Source: Woeseiaceae bacterium (lineage in GTDB: Bacteria > Pseudomonadota > Gammaproteobacteria > Steroidobacterales > Woeseiaceae). From it: a stretch of DNA of 64,000 bases. Of the stretch, positions 20,117-28,207 are shown one piece after another. The position numbers were made by a program, and so were the translations under genes. Numbering within the stretch: the stretch's first letter is position 1; each line of letters starts with the position of its first letter. The stretch is from assembly GCA_021773035.1 (NCBI GenBank), contig JAJFKU010000056.1:1-64000 (forward strand), in the 5' to 3' direction. The notes below the pieces were generated by a model. It saw nothing but the letters and a program-made list of their open reading frames with translations, ran no database searches and was not told where the DNA came from.

Positions 20117-20662
20117 ATGCAACAACGTAACTGCCGCGTCAGCGGGCTGATCAAGCTCATCTTGAGCACCATCGTTCTGAGCGCCGCCAGCGGATGCGCG
20201 GGCCCGAACGCCGCGAATATGGTTCCAGACGCGGACACACAGCTGGCGCTCCAGACCGGCAAGAGTGTTCGCACCGTTACCGTCCGTGGTGAGCAGGACT
20301 CGGTCTGGGGCGGTGCTGCCTATGCCAAGAAAGAACAAATCCATACCGCTGCTGTAGAGACCCTGACCCGAAGCGGCGTCTTCTCTTCTATCGACGCTGG
20401 TCGGGGTGATCTCGACCTGGAGATCATCGTTCGCTCACAGGGCCAGGAGGTAACCTCGTTCCTTCTCCAATACACCGGCAAGATGACCGTTACCTATCGG
20501 TTTACCGATACGGCTGGTGACGCTGTCTGGTCTACGACGCTCGAATCCAGCGGCAGTTCGAAAGCGTTTTCCGGCGCGAAAAGAACCACTGAAGCACGCG
20601 AGCGAACCGTAAAAGCCAACCTGACTGCGCTGCTCAACGAGCTGAACAAGTCCTGGAAATAG
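20117..20662 (+). CDS. Small lipoprotein of unknown function
   Basis: The protein has 181 residues. A lipoprotein signal (LILSTIVLSAASGC, lipobox ASGC) is followed by a soluble alpha/beta domain (AAVETLTRSGVFSSIDAG, DLDLEIIVRSQGQEV, MTVTYRFTDTAGDAVWSTTL). The pattern resembles small envelope lipoproteins that carry one DUF-type alpha/beta fold, but I do not recognise the family. A good ribosome site (GGGGA) lies 8 nt before the ATG. It is 12 nt downstream of another lipoprotein gene and 87 bp upstream of the winged-helix/STAND regulator. Confidence 0.6.
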   Translation: MQQRNCRVSGLIKLILSTIVLSAASGCAGPNAANMVPDADTQLALQTGKSVRTVTVRGEQDSVWGGAAYAKKEQIHTAAVETLTRSGVFSSIDAGRGDLDLEIIVRSQGQEVTSFLLQYTGKMTVTYRFTDTAGDAVWSTTLESSGSSKAFSGAKRTTEARERTVKANLTALLNELNKSWK

Positions 20663-20749
20663 TTGCCCGACTGCATTCTCGGCTGTCGTTGCTGCTTCGC
20701 GTAACGGCGACTGCAACTTAGCGCCCGCGTTGTTAGTATCGAACGAGCG

Positions 20750-23700
20750 ATGGATAAGATCGACTCAGACGCCCTGCTTCGCCTAAACGGCTGGCTGCTC
20801 GATGCAGCGCGGTTCGAACTGCGGTGTGCGGACGAGACCCGGCGTATTCGACCCAAGGACCTGCTGGTACTGCAGTGTCTTATCGAAAATGCACCGCTGG
20901 TCGTTCCGAGAGCACTGTTACTCGATGCGGGGTGGCCGCGTGGTTTTGTCGATGGCGCCGTACTGGGGAACGCGATATCCCGTTTGCGGCAGCTATTGGG
21001 AGCGCCGAATACCGAGGTGATCGAAACCGTTCCGCGTAAAGGTTATCGCCTGACGGTGGAAGTCGAACGCATTTCCTCTCTGCCCGGCAAATCCTGGAAA
21101 CAGGGATCACCCTATCGCGGCTTTCAGGCGTTCAACGCAGAGTTTGCCCCGGTTTTCTTCGGCAGGTCAGCCGACGTCAACGCCATCCTTCGTGGCCTTG
21201 AACAGCAGAGCGCCCTGGGCCGGGGCTTCATGGTGCTGGTCGGCCCAAGCGGAACCGGAAAAACATCCCTGATTCACGCCGGCGTAATCCCCGCACTCAG
21301 GCTGGCCGACGCGGGCTGCCTGGCCGCTGACTGGCGTGTGGTCCACTGTCTGCCGGCGGTGAACCGTGACTCGATGGCCAGCGAACTCCTGACGAAGGTC
21401 TCGAGTGCGCTACACCTTGATCCGCAGAAACGCGCGACGCAATCCGGTGCAGAACCCGGTGTCGATGCGTTTCTTTCCTTGTTGCCGGATGACCAGCCCC
21501 GCGAAACACGATTGCTGATTGTCCTGGATTCGCTGGAGTCGTTGTTCAGCGGGCGGCAGCCGGATCAGCGCGAAGCGTTCTTCGAGCTGCTGCACGAGTT
21601 GACCCGCAGCGGGCGCTACTGGGTGTTGGCGGGTATACGGAGTAATTTCTACCAGGACTTCATGAACTCTCCATCGTTGGTCGCGATGAAAGGCCTGCAT
21701 GGGCAATACGACGTCGAGAGCCCGGGAGCCGCACACCTCGGGCACATCATACGCAAACCGGCGGAGCTCGCGGGAGTGACGTTCGAGCATCATTCGACTG
21801 AAGGCGTTTCACTGGACGACACCCTGCTCGCCTACGCAGTCAATCATCCGGAAGTGCTTCCACAGCTGCAGTTTATCCTCGATGAGCTTTACACCGCACG
21901 CACGCCCGATAAGGTATTGACCTACAGCGCCTATGAAAAACTCGGCGGGCTCGGACAAGCCACGGGGCGACGTGCCGAGCAGGTTTTTCTGTCGCTGACG
22001 CAGACCGTGCAACAGGAGTTGCCGTTTGTGCTGAGCAAACTGGTCGGCAGTTCCGGTCTGCACGACACCCGGTTCTCGAGGCAGTTTCCGCGCATGCAGG
22101 ACGTCGCGACCAATCACCGGCGCGCGGAACTGGTCGAGCAATTCGTCTCGGCACGGCTGTTCGTAGCCGACAGAATAAACGACGAAGCGGTCGTAACCGT
22201 TGTACACGAAGCCGTGTTCCGGCATTGGCGGCGCGCGCACGAAGTACTGGAGTCGAACCGGGAGTTGCTCGTCCTCGCGGGGCGCTTACGCGCAGCCTGC
22301 TCGACCTGGGTAGAGAAACAGCGCTCGCCCGCTTATCTGCTTGCGAGCGGGCCACTACAGGAGACCGACAAGGTACTTCGCGACGAGACGGCCGAAATCT
22401 CGGCCGTTGAGCAGGAGTTTGTCGAGGCATCGAGAAAACTCGCTAACCGGCACAGGCGGCTGCGGCACTTTGGCATTGGCGCAATGGTCTGCCTGACGCT
22501 GCTCGCCAGCGGACTTGCCGTAACCGCCCTGATACAGCGACATCACGCTGCGCAGGAGGCGCAGCATGCCGAGGCGGTCACCAGCTTCATCATTGGCCTG
22601 TTTGAGCTTGCCGATCCGGTACAGATGAAATCGGGCGAAACCTCTGCACAGCAAGTCATTGACATGGGCGCCCGGCAACTGGCCTTGCAGCATGACCAAC
22701 CGGCCGGCATTAGGGCTTCGCTGTTCCAGACTATCGGCAAGGTATACCTGAGCCTGGGCCAGTTTGAGGCCGCGGAGAAGAACCTTGATCGTGCTCTGCA
22801 ACTACGGCGCACCATCGCCGACAGACGGGGCGCAGCGGAAACACTCAACGCGCTTGGGAAACTGTCTTACCAGACCAGTGACTACGATGCGTCGGAAACC
22901 CACTACCAGAGTGCGCTGGCGGAACTGGATGCCGACAACCAGTCCCTGTCGGGTCTGTACGCCGATACGCTGAACAGTTTTGGCGAACTCACCGCTGCGC
23001 GCGGAGACTACGACCGCGCACTTGGCATACATCGCAATGCCCTCGAAATTCGCCGCCAGCTATTCGGTAACGACAGCTCCGCAGCAGCGACAAGTCTGCA
23101 GAACATCGCCGGCGTGCAGCGCCGTAACGGAGACCTTGCGCAGGCGGAGGAAAACTATCGCCGCGCGATCGAGCTGCAACAGCGCCACCTGGGGCCCAGG
23201 CATGCGGAGGTTGGTACTGCACGCGCCAATCTCGGTCTGCTGCTGACCGAACTCGAGCGTCCGGACGACGCCGAGTTCGAGCTGTTGCAGGCGCTGGAGA
23301 TTCGCAAAGCCGTGTACGGCCCGGAACACTCGCAGACGGCAAATAGCCTACACAACCTGGCGGCACTCGTATTCAAACAGAAAGACTATGTTCGTGCAGA
23401 GCCGTTACTTCGCGAGTCGCTGGCGGTGCACCAGGGGATCTACGGTAACGATCATGTTTCTGTCGCCTACAACCGGAACAACCTCGGCACCTTGTTGCTG
23501 GAGACCGAACGCCCGGACGAGGCGACACCACAGTTCACCGCGGCATTCGAGACCCTGCAGCGCTTACTCGGCGAGGCCCATCCGAACACGGCGCTTATCC
23601 GGGCGAATCTTGCCAAGGCAATGCTGGCAGCCGGCGAAGCGGCGTCGGCGAATGTACATGCTGAAGCCGCCGTTACCGCGCTGACCGAGGCTTTGCCCGA

Positions 23701-23929
23701 AAAACACTGGCGCCTGTCGGTGGTGCGAGGTATTTACGCATCGACGCTGGCACACCTGGGCGACTTCGAGCGCGCCGATTCCATTCTGCAGCAAAGCAGA
23801 ACGGAACTCGTTGCCTCGCACGGCGCCGATAGCGACGTCGTTTCGCAAATTGATACAAAGCTGGCGGATCTTGCGAAGCGGCGTCGGCAACAGGAGGGCG
23901 GAAGAACAGCCGAGAAATCAGGGTTCTGA
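20750..23929 (+). CDS. Membrane regulator: winged-helix DNA-binding domain, STAND NTPase, transmembrane helix, TPR array
   Basis: The protein has 1059 residues in a mosaic order. Residues 10-103 are an OmpR/CadC-type winged helix (RIRPKDLLVLQCLIE, AISRLRQLLG, IETVPRKGYRLTVEVE). Residues about 118-520 are an nSTAND1-type P-loop NTPase, with Walker A GPSGTGKTS near 165 and a Walker B-like LLIVLDSLE. One transmembrane helix lies near 572-594. From about 640 to 1040 there are roughly ten tetratricopeptide repeats (AAEKNLDRALQLRR, AEENYRRAIELQQRHLG). The winged helix and NTPase would face the cytoplasm and the TPRs the periplasm. That suggests a one-component sensor, like CadC, that acts on transcription from the membrane. 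The two lipoproteins just upstream are candidates for a periplasmic partner or target. Confidence 0.85.
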   Translation: MDKIDSDALLRLNGWLLDAARFELRCADETRRIRPKDLLVLQCLIENAPLVVPRALLLDAGWPRGFVDGAVLGNAISRLRQLLGAPNTEVIETVPRKGYRLTVEVERISSLPGKSWKQGSPYRGFQAFNAEFAPVFFGRSADVNAILRGLEQQSALGRGFMVLVGPSGTGKTSLIHAGVIPALRLADAGCLAADWRVVHCLPAVNRDSMASELLTKVSSALHLDPQKRATQSGAEPGVDAFLSLLPDDQPRETRLLIVLDSLESLFSGRQPDQREAFFELLHELTRSGRYWVLAGIRSNFYQDFMNSPSLVAMKGLHGQYDVESPGAAHLGHIIRKPAELAGVTFEHHSTEGVSLDDTLLAYAVNHPEVLPQLQFILDELYTARTPDKVLTYSAYEKLGGLGQATGRRAEQVFLSLTQTVQQELPFVLSKLVGSSGLHDTRFSRQFPRMQDVATNHRRAELVEQFVSARLFVADRINDEAVVTVVHEAVFRHWRRAHEVLESNRELLVLAGRLRAACSTWVEKQRSPAYLLASGPLQETDKVLRDETAEISAVEQEFVEASRKLANRHRRLRHFGIGAMVCLTLLASGLAVTALIQRHHAAQEAQHAEAVTSFIIGLFELADPVQMKSGETSAQQVIDMGARQLALQHDQPAGIRASLFQTIGKVYLSLGQFEAAEKNLDRALQLRRTIADRRGAAETLNALGKLSYQTSDYDASETHYQSALAELDADNQSLSGLYADTLNSFGELTAARGDYDRALGIHRNALEIRRQLFGNDSSAAATSLQNIAGVQRRNGDLAQAEENYRRAIELQQRHLGPRHAEVGTARANLGLLLTELERPDDAEFELLQALEIRKAVYGPEHSQTANSLHNLAALVFKQKDYVRAEPLLRESLAVHQGIYGNDHVSVAYNRNNLGTLLLETERPDEATPQFTAAFETLQRLLGEAHPNTALIRANLAKAMLAAGEAASANVHAEAAVTALTEALPEKHWRLSVVRGIYASTLAHLGDFERADSILQQSRTELVASHGADSDVVSQIDTKLADLAKRRRQQEGGRTAEKSGF

Positions 23930-23968
23930 GTGACTGCAGAAAGTCGAAGGCGGCGGCGCTCACGCAGA

Positions 23969-24841
23969 TTAGATATCGCAGCCGGTCCTTCGATTAAACA
24001 CCCGGAAGGCGTCCGTCATAGCGGCCTGGTTAACTGCGGTCTTCTCAAGATCATATTGGTCGAGCTTCGTATCGACAGCCTTGTAAAGAAATATCACCGC
24101 CGATACACCACTACTCTCGAATGACTCGTGCACTGCATCGGTATTCTTTTTGTCATCGTCGAAGAAGACTATGTTCCGATATTTCTTTGCGGCTCCAAGA
24201 CGGCTGAGTAAGTCGGACAGGGCTGCGCCCTTGTGTTGCCCGGCGAGCATCGCTACACCTGACTGGTAGCTCGCAGCACGAGGCTTTGGAATTTGGTCCG
24301 TCCGATTGGGTGCATAAGTGCCCGGGAAACCCGCATGCCTCACGGGGAGGCTTTTCGAGAAATCAAAACCGTTTGCGGATAACTCCCGTTCCGTAGCGGC
24401 TCTGAACTGCGGGCTCCGCGCCGTCAACGCCATCGCATCGAAGCCTCGTCGCCGCAGCGACTCGACGTAGCTCGCGGAAGCACCCTGCTCCGTGGCGTCC
24501 AGGTGGGCCATGTAATAGGCGGCTCCCTGAAACTGCAGAACACAGTCCACCTTTCGTGGTGAATCGTCTTGCAGAGTCTTTTGCCACTTGTACCACTGAT
24601 CGCTTCCAAGAAACTGGCCGGCAGGACTTTTCAACAGTGTGTTGTCGATATCGAACACAAAAAGTGTCGTCCCCGTGGGCAGGTCCCGCGTGAGTTCAGC
24701 GACTCGCGGGTCTGAATACGATTGGATGGTCAATACCGGTTGATCCGGAACCGTATCGGAGAACTTCGGTACGGTCTGGCACGCTGACAAACAAGCGAAG
24801 ACGGCGGCTAACGTTGGTGTAAATCGTATTTTTTTGATCAT
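23969..24841 (-). CDS. DUF2608 HAD-like lipoprotein
   Basis: The protein has 290 residues. A lipoprotein signal ends at LSAC. The HAD-type nucleophile motif FVFDIDNTLLKS (about residue 60) and a later FFDDDKKN acidic motif fit the DUF2608 family of haloacid-dehalogenase-like proteins. A periplasmic or outer-membrane-anchored phosphatase is possible, but no substrate is known. It converges with the regulator gene at 23929 and stands back to back with adenine deaminase. Confidence 0.8.
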   Translation of the reverse strand: MIKKIRFTPTLAAVFACLSACQTVPKFSDTVPDQPVLTIQSYSDPRVAELTRDLPTGTTLFVFDIDNTLLKSPAGQFLGSDQWYKWQKTLQDDSPRKVDCVLQFQGAAYYMAHLDATEQGASASYVESLRRRGFDAMALTARSPQFRAATERELSANGFDFSKSLPVRHAGFPGTYAPNRTDQIPKPRAASYQSGVAMLAGQHKGAALSDLLSRLGAAKKYRNIVFFDDDKKNTDAVHESFESSGVSAVIFLYKAVDTKLDQYDLEKTAVNQAAMTDAFRVFNRRTGCDI

Positions 24842-24991
24842 CTTCTCACCCTGCCTGAAGCTGCCCCGGTCGAGAAGATTGTTTCACCCGCTTCGGGCAA
24901 TCTCGCGACGCGGTACGTGGTGTCGATATTGACGCCTCCGGCCACGACGATTATCACTGCCTGCATTGAATCACTTCGCAATCTGCACTAC

Positions 24992-25011
24992 TATAGTGAA
25001 ACGTTTAAGTT
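24992..25011 (+). promoter_or_regulatory. LacI-type operator and -10 region of the adenine deaminase gene
   Basis: The 17-mer at 24995-25011 (AGTGAAACGTTTAAGTT, core palindrome AAACGTTT) recurs base for base at 27565-27581, in front of the nucleoside hydrolase remnant and LacI gene. It overlaps a TATAGT hexamer (24992-24997) that could be the -10 element. The add start codon follows 16 nt later. Binding there would block transcription. The nearby LacI-family regulator is the likely ligand-controlled repressor (inference). Confidence 0.72.
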
Positions 25012-25026
25012 TACGGATTACAACAC

Positions 25027-26052
25027 ATGCTGTCCATTCCCCAGCTAATCTCGGAGCTGCCAAAAGCAGAACTTCACGTCCACATCGAGGGGACGCTGGA
25101 GCCGGAGCAGGTCTTTGAACTCGCAGAACGCAATGGCGTATCACTGAACTTCGCTTCGGTCGAAGCGCTTCGAAAAGCTTACGTTTTTTCCGACCTTCAG
25201 GAGTTTCTGGATATTTACTACGTCGGCATGCAGGTCCTGCAAACGGAGCGGGACTTCTACGATCTGGCGCAGGCCTATTTTCAGCGCGCCGCGAAAGACA
25301 AGGTTCGTCATGCAGAGATTTTCTTTGACCCGCAGGCACATACCGGGCGCGGCGTCACAATCGATACCGTCATCTCGGGACTGCTTCGGGCCGCTAGCGA
25401 TGCAAGCAAGCTGGGTATTACCGTTTACCTGATTCCCTGCTTCCTGCGACACCTGCCCGCGAGCGACGCCGAATCGACCCTTGAGTCCCTGACCCCCTAC
25501 CTGCAGCAGCTTCACGCCGTTGGTCTGGATTCCAGCGAACTCGATTTTCCACCAATAGACTTCAAAAACGTTTTCGACCGGGCTGCCTCGCTCGGTTTAC
25601 GTCGAGTCGCGCACGCCGGCGAAGAAGGTCCACCCGAATACGTGCGGCAAGCACTCGACGAACTTCACGTCGATCGAATCGATCACGGAAATCGCGCGCT
25701 GGAAGATCAGAACCTCGTCAGTGAATTAGCAGCCAGGCAGGTTCCGTTGACCGTCTGCCCGCTGTCGAATCTCAGGCTTGGCGGTGTCTCGGACCTGAAA
25801 GACCACCCGTTAAAGCAGATGCTGAATGCCGGACTTCTGGCGACCGTCAATTCTGACGATCCTGCCTATTTCGGGGGATATGTGAATGAGAACTTCCGCC
25901 GCGTTGCAGAAGCGCTGCAGCTATCGGCAGCAGACATCGTGCAGCTTTCGAAGAACTCCTTTATCGGCTCGTTCCTCGACGAACAGACCAAAAAGGACTG
26001 GGTCAGAAGTATCGAAACCCTTGAACAGGAGCTAGGCGTGTCGGCGGAGTGA
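25027..26052 (+). CDS. Adenine deaminase (Add-type amidohydrolase)
   Basis: The protein has 341 residues. It deaminates adenine (or adenosine) to hypoxanthine (or inosine) in purine salvage. Metal and active-site motifs of the adenosine/AMP deaminase superfamily are present: ELHVHIEGTLEPE (first two His), HAGEEGPPEY, RIDHGNRALED, CPLSNLRLGG and NSDDPAYFGGY. The HAGEE sequence and the overall wording match the bacterial and fungal adenine deaminase subgroup (AAH1-like) better than true adenosine deaminase, but the assignment is from memory. It stands divergent from DUF2608 and carries a LacI-type operator at its start. A LacI regulator and the remnant of a nucleoside hydrolase lie just downstream on the other strand, giving a purine-salvage context. 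Confidence 0.9.
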   Translation: MLSIPQLISELPKAELHVHIEGTLEPEQVFELAERNGVSLNFASVEALRKAYVFSDLQEFLDIYYVGMQVLQTERDFYDLAQAYFQRAAKDKVRHAEIFFDPQAHTGRGVTIDTVISGLLRAASDASKLGITVYLIPCFLRHLPASDAESTLESLTPYLQQLHAVGLDSSELDFPPIDFKNVFDRAASLGLRRVAHAGEEGPPEYVRQALDELHVDRIDHGNRALEDQNLVSELAARQVPLTVCPLSNLRLGGVSDLKDHPLKQMLNAGLLATVNSDDPAYFGGYVNENFRRVAEALQLSAADIVQLSKNSFIGSFLDEQTKKDWVRSIETLEQELGVSAE

Positions 26053-26193
26053 GCTGAGTTTGAGGCTCAGTTGCCGGAGTCGAGCGCCGTTCTCGTCGAA
26101 TACCTCGGCAACCAGGATGGGATCAGCAGCGGACACAACATCGCCAACGAGAAGGCCAGCCATGGCTGAAAGTATCTTTCGGCGGCTAATCAC
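26032..26193 (-). CDS. Short ORF (53 codons) with Tat/Sec-like signal, probably a truncated gene
   Basis: A GTG at 26193 overlaps the LacI stop in the GTGA arrangement, typical of translational coupling. The product starts VISRRKILSAMAGLLVG, a twin-arginine-like or Sec signal, followed by a short DPILVAEVFDENGARLRQLS segment. It stops at 26032, inside the 3' end of adenine deaminase. Such a signal without a full mature domain suggests a gene whose remainder was deleted. It could also be a small secreted protein. No family is recognised. Confidence 0.4.
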   Translation of the reverse strand: MISRRKILSAMAGLLVGDVVSAADPILVAEVFDENGARLRQLSLKLSSLRRHA

Positions 26194-27209
26194 AGCTTCT
26201 GTCCTTTGTCGGGAGGGGCCGTCGATTGGCGAACGACCAGTTCTACATCCAATACGACCCGGCTGCGGGCCGCTGGCGCATCCTTCGCTTCCAGTCGTCG
26301 TATAAGCAGGTTGACCGCCTCTTTGCCCATGGTTGCTATCGGCATGTGCACAGTCGTCAGCGCCGGCGTTATAACCGACGCGAAGGGAATGTCATCGAAT
26401 CCTACGACCGACACATTCTCTGGCACCGCTACGCCGGAGTCTCGATAGTGAGCGATAGCGGCCATCGCAATGAGGTCGTTGCCGCAAACAAGCGCTGTGA
26501 TACCGCCGCTATCCAGAAGCGCCTTGGCCTCATCGGTTAGCGTCATGGCAAACGCGTGCTCTTCCTGCCAGACGATATTGCAGTCGTCGGCGATCGACTC
26601 AGCAAATCCGCGAGTACGGGCACGGACACCGGAGACGATACGAGGCCCCTCGAGTACGCCGAAGTTCTTGTGGCCGAGCGAGATCAGATGCTCAGCAAGC
26701 ATTCGCCCGCCTTCGAAGTACTCCGCTTGCACCAGGTCGAGGTCCGGCGTATCGCTATCGAGAACGACAACGGGCACCGGAATCTTGGTCGTTGCGCTCA
26801 ATTCGCTATCGTCGATTGGAAACACAATGACCCCGTCGACGCCCTGCGCGACCAGCCCTTCCATCGCCTTCACCTCACTCTCGTGCGAGCCCTCCGTATC
26901 TACCAGGAAAATCTGATATCCCTTTTTCTGGCTCTCAGCGAGTACCGACTGAGCAACGGTTGCAAAAAACGGGTTCTCAATGTTTGGCACAAGCAGCCCG
27001 AGTATGCTCGATCGTCCCATCTTCATCGCTCGCGCAGCCCGGTTTTGCCGGTACCCCAGTTGCTTCGCTGTACGGCGCACGGCCTTTCTGACGTCGTCGC
27101 TTACCGACCCCTGGTTGTTCAGCACATACGACACCGTAGCGATCGAAACGCCAGCTTTCGCGGCGACGTCGTGCAGGGTGACGCGCTTCTTTGTTTTACT
27201 GGAACTCAT
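26190..27209 (-). CDS. LacI-family transcriptional regulator, probable purine regulator
   Basis: The protein has 339 residues. The N-terminal LacI helix-turn-helix reads VTLHDVAAKAGVSIATVSYVL (residues about 9-29), followed by a hinge helix (RAARAMKMGRS). The periplasmic-binding-protein-like effector domain fills the rest (GLLVPNIENPFFATVAQSV, GVIVFPIDDS, VVGFDDIPFASVITPALTTV). The genes beside it are adenine deaminase and a nucleoside hydrolase remnant, and both carry an identical operator. It therefore probably responds to a purine base or nucleoside (inference). A separate palindrome at 27247-27261 lies 38 bp before its start and may serve autoregulation. Confidence 0.92.
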   Translation of the reverse strand: MSSSKTKKRVTLHDVAAKAGVSIATVSYVLNNQGSVSDDVRKAVRRTAKQLGYRQNRAARAMKMGRSSILGLLVPNIENPFFATVAQSVLAESQKKGYQIFLVDTEGSHESEVKAMEGLVAQGVDGVIVFPIDDSELSATTKIPVPVVVLDSDTPDLDLVQAEYFEGGRMLAEHLISLGHKNFGVLEGPRIVSGVRARTRGFAESIADDCNIVWQEEHAFAMTLTDEAKALLDSGGITALVCGNDLIAMAAIAHYRDSGVAVPENVSVVGFDDIPFASVITPALTTVHMPIATMGKEAVNLLIRRLEAKDAPAARSRVVLDVELVVRQSTAPPDKGQKL

Positions 27210-27246
27210 CCGAATAGGCCTCGAAGTGAAAGTCTGCTAAATATCG

Positions 27247-27261
27247 AGTTAAAGTTTAACT
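27247..27261. promoter_or_regulatory. Palindrome upstream of the LacI gene, possible auto-operator
   Basis: AGTTAAA-G-TTTAACT is a perfect 7-bp inverted repeat around one base. It resembles the AAACGTTT-centred operator motif in its A/T-rich arms. It lies inside the 3' end of the nucleoside hydrolase remnant and 38 bp before the LacI start codon, where it could control the regulator itself. Confidence 0.5.
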
Positions 27262-27551
27262 TCAGATAATGCGGCCCCATAAAGGCGCGATCGATGAGCG
27301 AAATCGGACTGCCGGTGCACCAGGGGTTGCTCAGCACCCTGGTGCACCGTCACTTCCCCCAGACCGAGCGCGGCTAGTGACTCGCGAACGTGTTTCGCGC
27401 AATGGCTTGCCCAGGCATTTCCGGTAACCGTCGTAACGTCTGCCACCTGTGCTTCTCCGCGACCGGCCAGCGTGGCGAGCATCGCCACAGCCTCGTGATC
27501 GTCGGCGTAGCGATGAAAATCCGTAGCGATCAGAATCGGTCGGTTCAACAT
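27249..27551 (-). pseudogene. N-terminal fragment of a nucleoside hydrolase
   Basis: About 100 codons starting MLNRPILIATDFHRYADDHE, followed by AMLATLAGRGEAQVADVTTVTG and HQGAEQPLVHR. The TD...DD spacing near the N-terminus and the AxxVTTVxGN segment are the Ca2+ and ribose-binding region of inosine-uridine nucleoside hydrolases. The usual length is about 310 residues, so two thirds are missing. The frame stops in the palindrome ahead of the LacI gene. The fragment keeps its upstream operator (27565-27581), so it was once the first gene of a regulated purine operon. A functional short protein is unlikely. Confidence 0.68.
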
Positions 27552-27564
27552 TCGTTGGTACTCA

Positions 27565-27581
27565 AGTGAAACGTTTAAGTT
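27565..27581 (-). promoter_or_regulatory. Second copy of the LacI-type operator
   Basis: The 17 bases AGTGAAACGTTTAAGTT are identical to 24995-25011 in front of adenine deaminase. Here the site is 13 bp upstream of the nucleoside hydrolase fragment, on whose strand LacI itself is transcribed. Two exact copies 2.6 kb apart flanking one LacI gene support a local regulon. Confidence 0.72.
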
Positions 27582-27728
27582 CAGTCTACATTACAACGCG
27601 CCGTACCGCAAAGTCACGGCCGACGCTCCTGCCGATGCTAGGATTAAGAAAATATTGGAATGGGCTGCCAGGCTCACACCGGCCGGTCGTCGAACATAAT
27701 TTCAGCCGTAGAAGTGCTCAATCACGCT

Positions 27729-28088
27729 ATGCAATCGCCGGAAAACGACATCCAGAATCGAACACCTGTATGGGACGCTCTACAGATGTTGTTCATGGAT
27801 ACGGACGTAACGCTTTGTTACGACCATATTGTTGAGACGTGTAAGTCTTCGAAATACACGGTCGATGACATAGAAGAGATACTGTTTAACGAGGTAATGC
27901 CGGCCGTTCGATTCAACCTGTTGATGCTCCCGGCCCCGGAGTGGTGCGGCTTTGACGTGGAGTGGCTCAAAAAGCGTGTATTAAAAAAGCACTGCTTCGA
28001 AAGGCGGCGGCCGCTGTGGTTTCGGCGCTACACGGATGACCATTGGAAAAAACTCAGACCGAGAATCGAGGTCACAGCGAATAAGTAA
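27729..28088 (+). CDS. DUF7079 family protein
   Basis: About 119 residues from the ATG at 27729. The upstream in-frame ATG at 27660 adds 23 residues of no family character, so I prefer the later start. The sequence has the DUF7079 pattern: PVWDALQMLFMDTDV, YTVDDIEEILFNEVMPAVRFN and EWCGFDVEWLKKRVL. It is a small, probably cytoplasmic, helical protein of unknown role. Its neighbours (purine genes, M48 peptidase) give no functional hint. Confidence 0.65.
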   Translation: MQSPENDIQNRTPVWDALQMLFMDTDVTLCYDHIVETCKSSKYTVDDIEEILFNEVMPAVRFNLLMLPAPEWCGFDVEWLKKRVLKKHCFERRRPLWFRRYTDDHWKKLRPRIEVTANK

Positions 28089-28207
28089 GCGGCTAAAAAT
28101 GACTTCGGCAAATCGACAGCATTCGTGCGCTGAGGTATCTTGTTGCCTGGGAATAACAAGTAAACATAAAAACCCACGACCTTAGCGGTCTACCCAGGGA
28201 GTGAATC

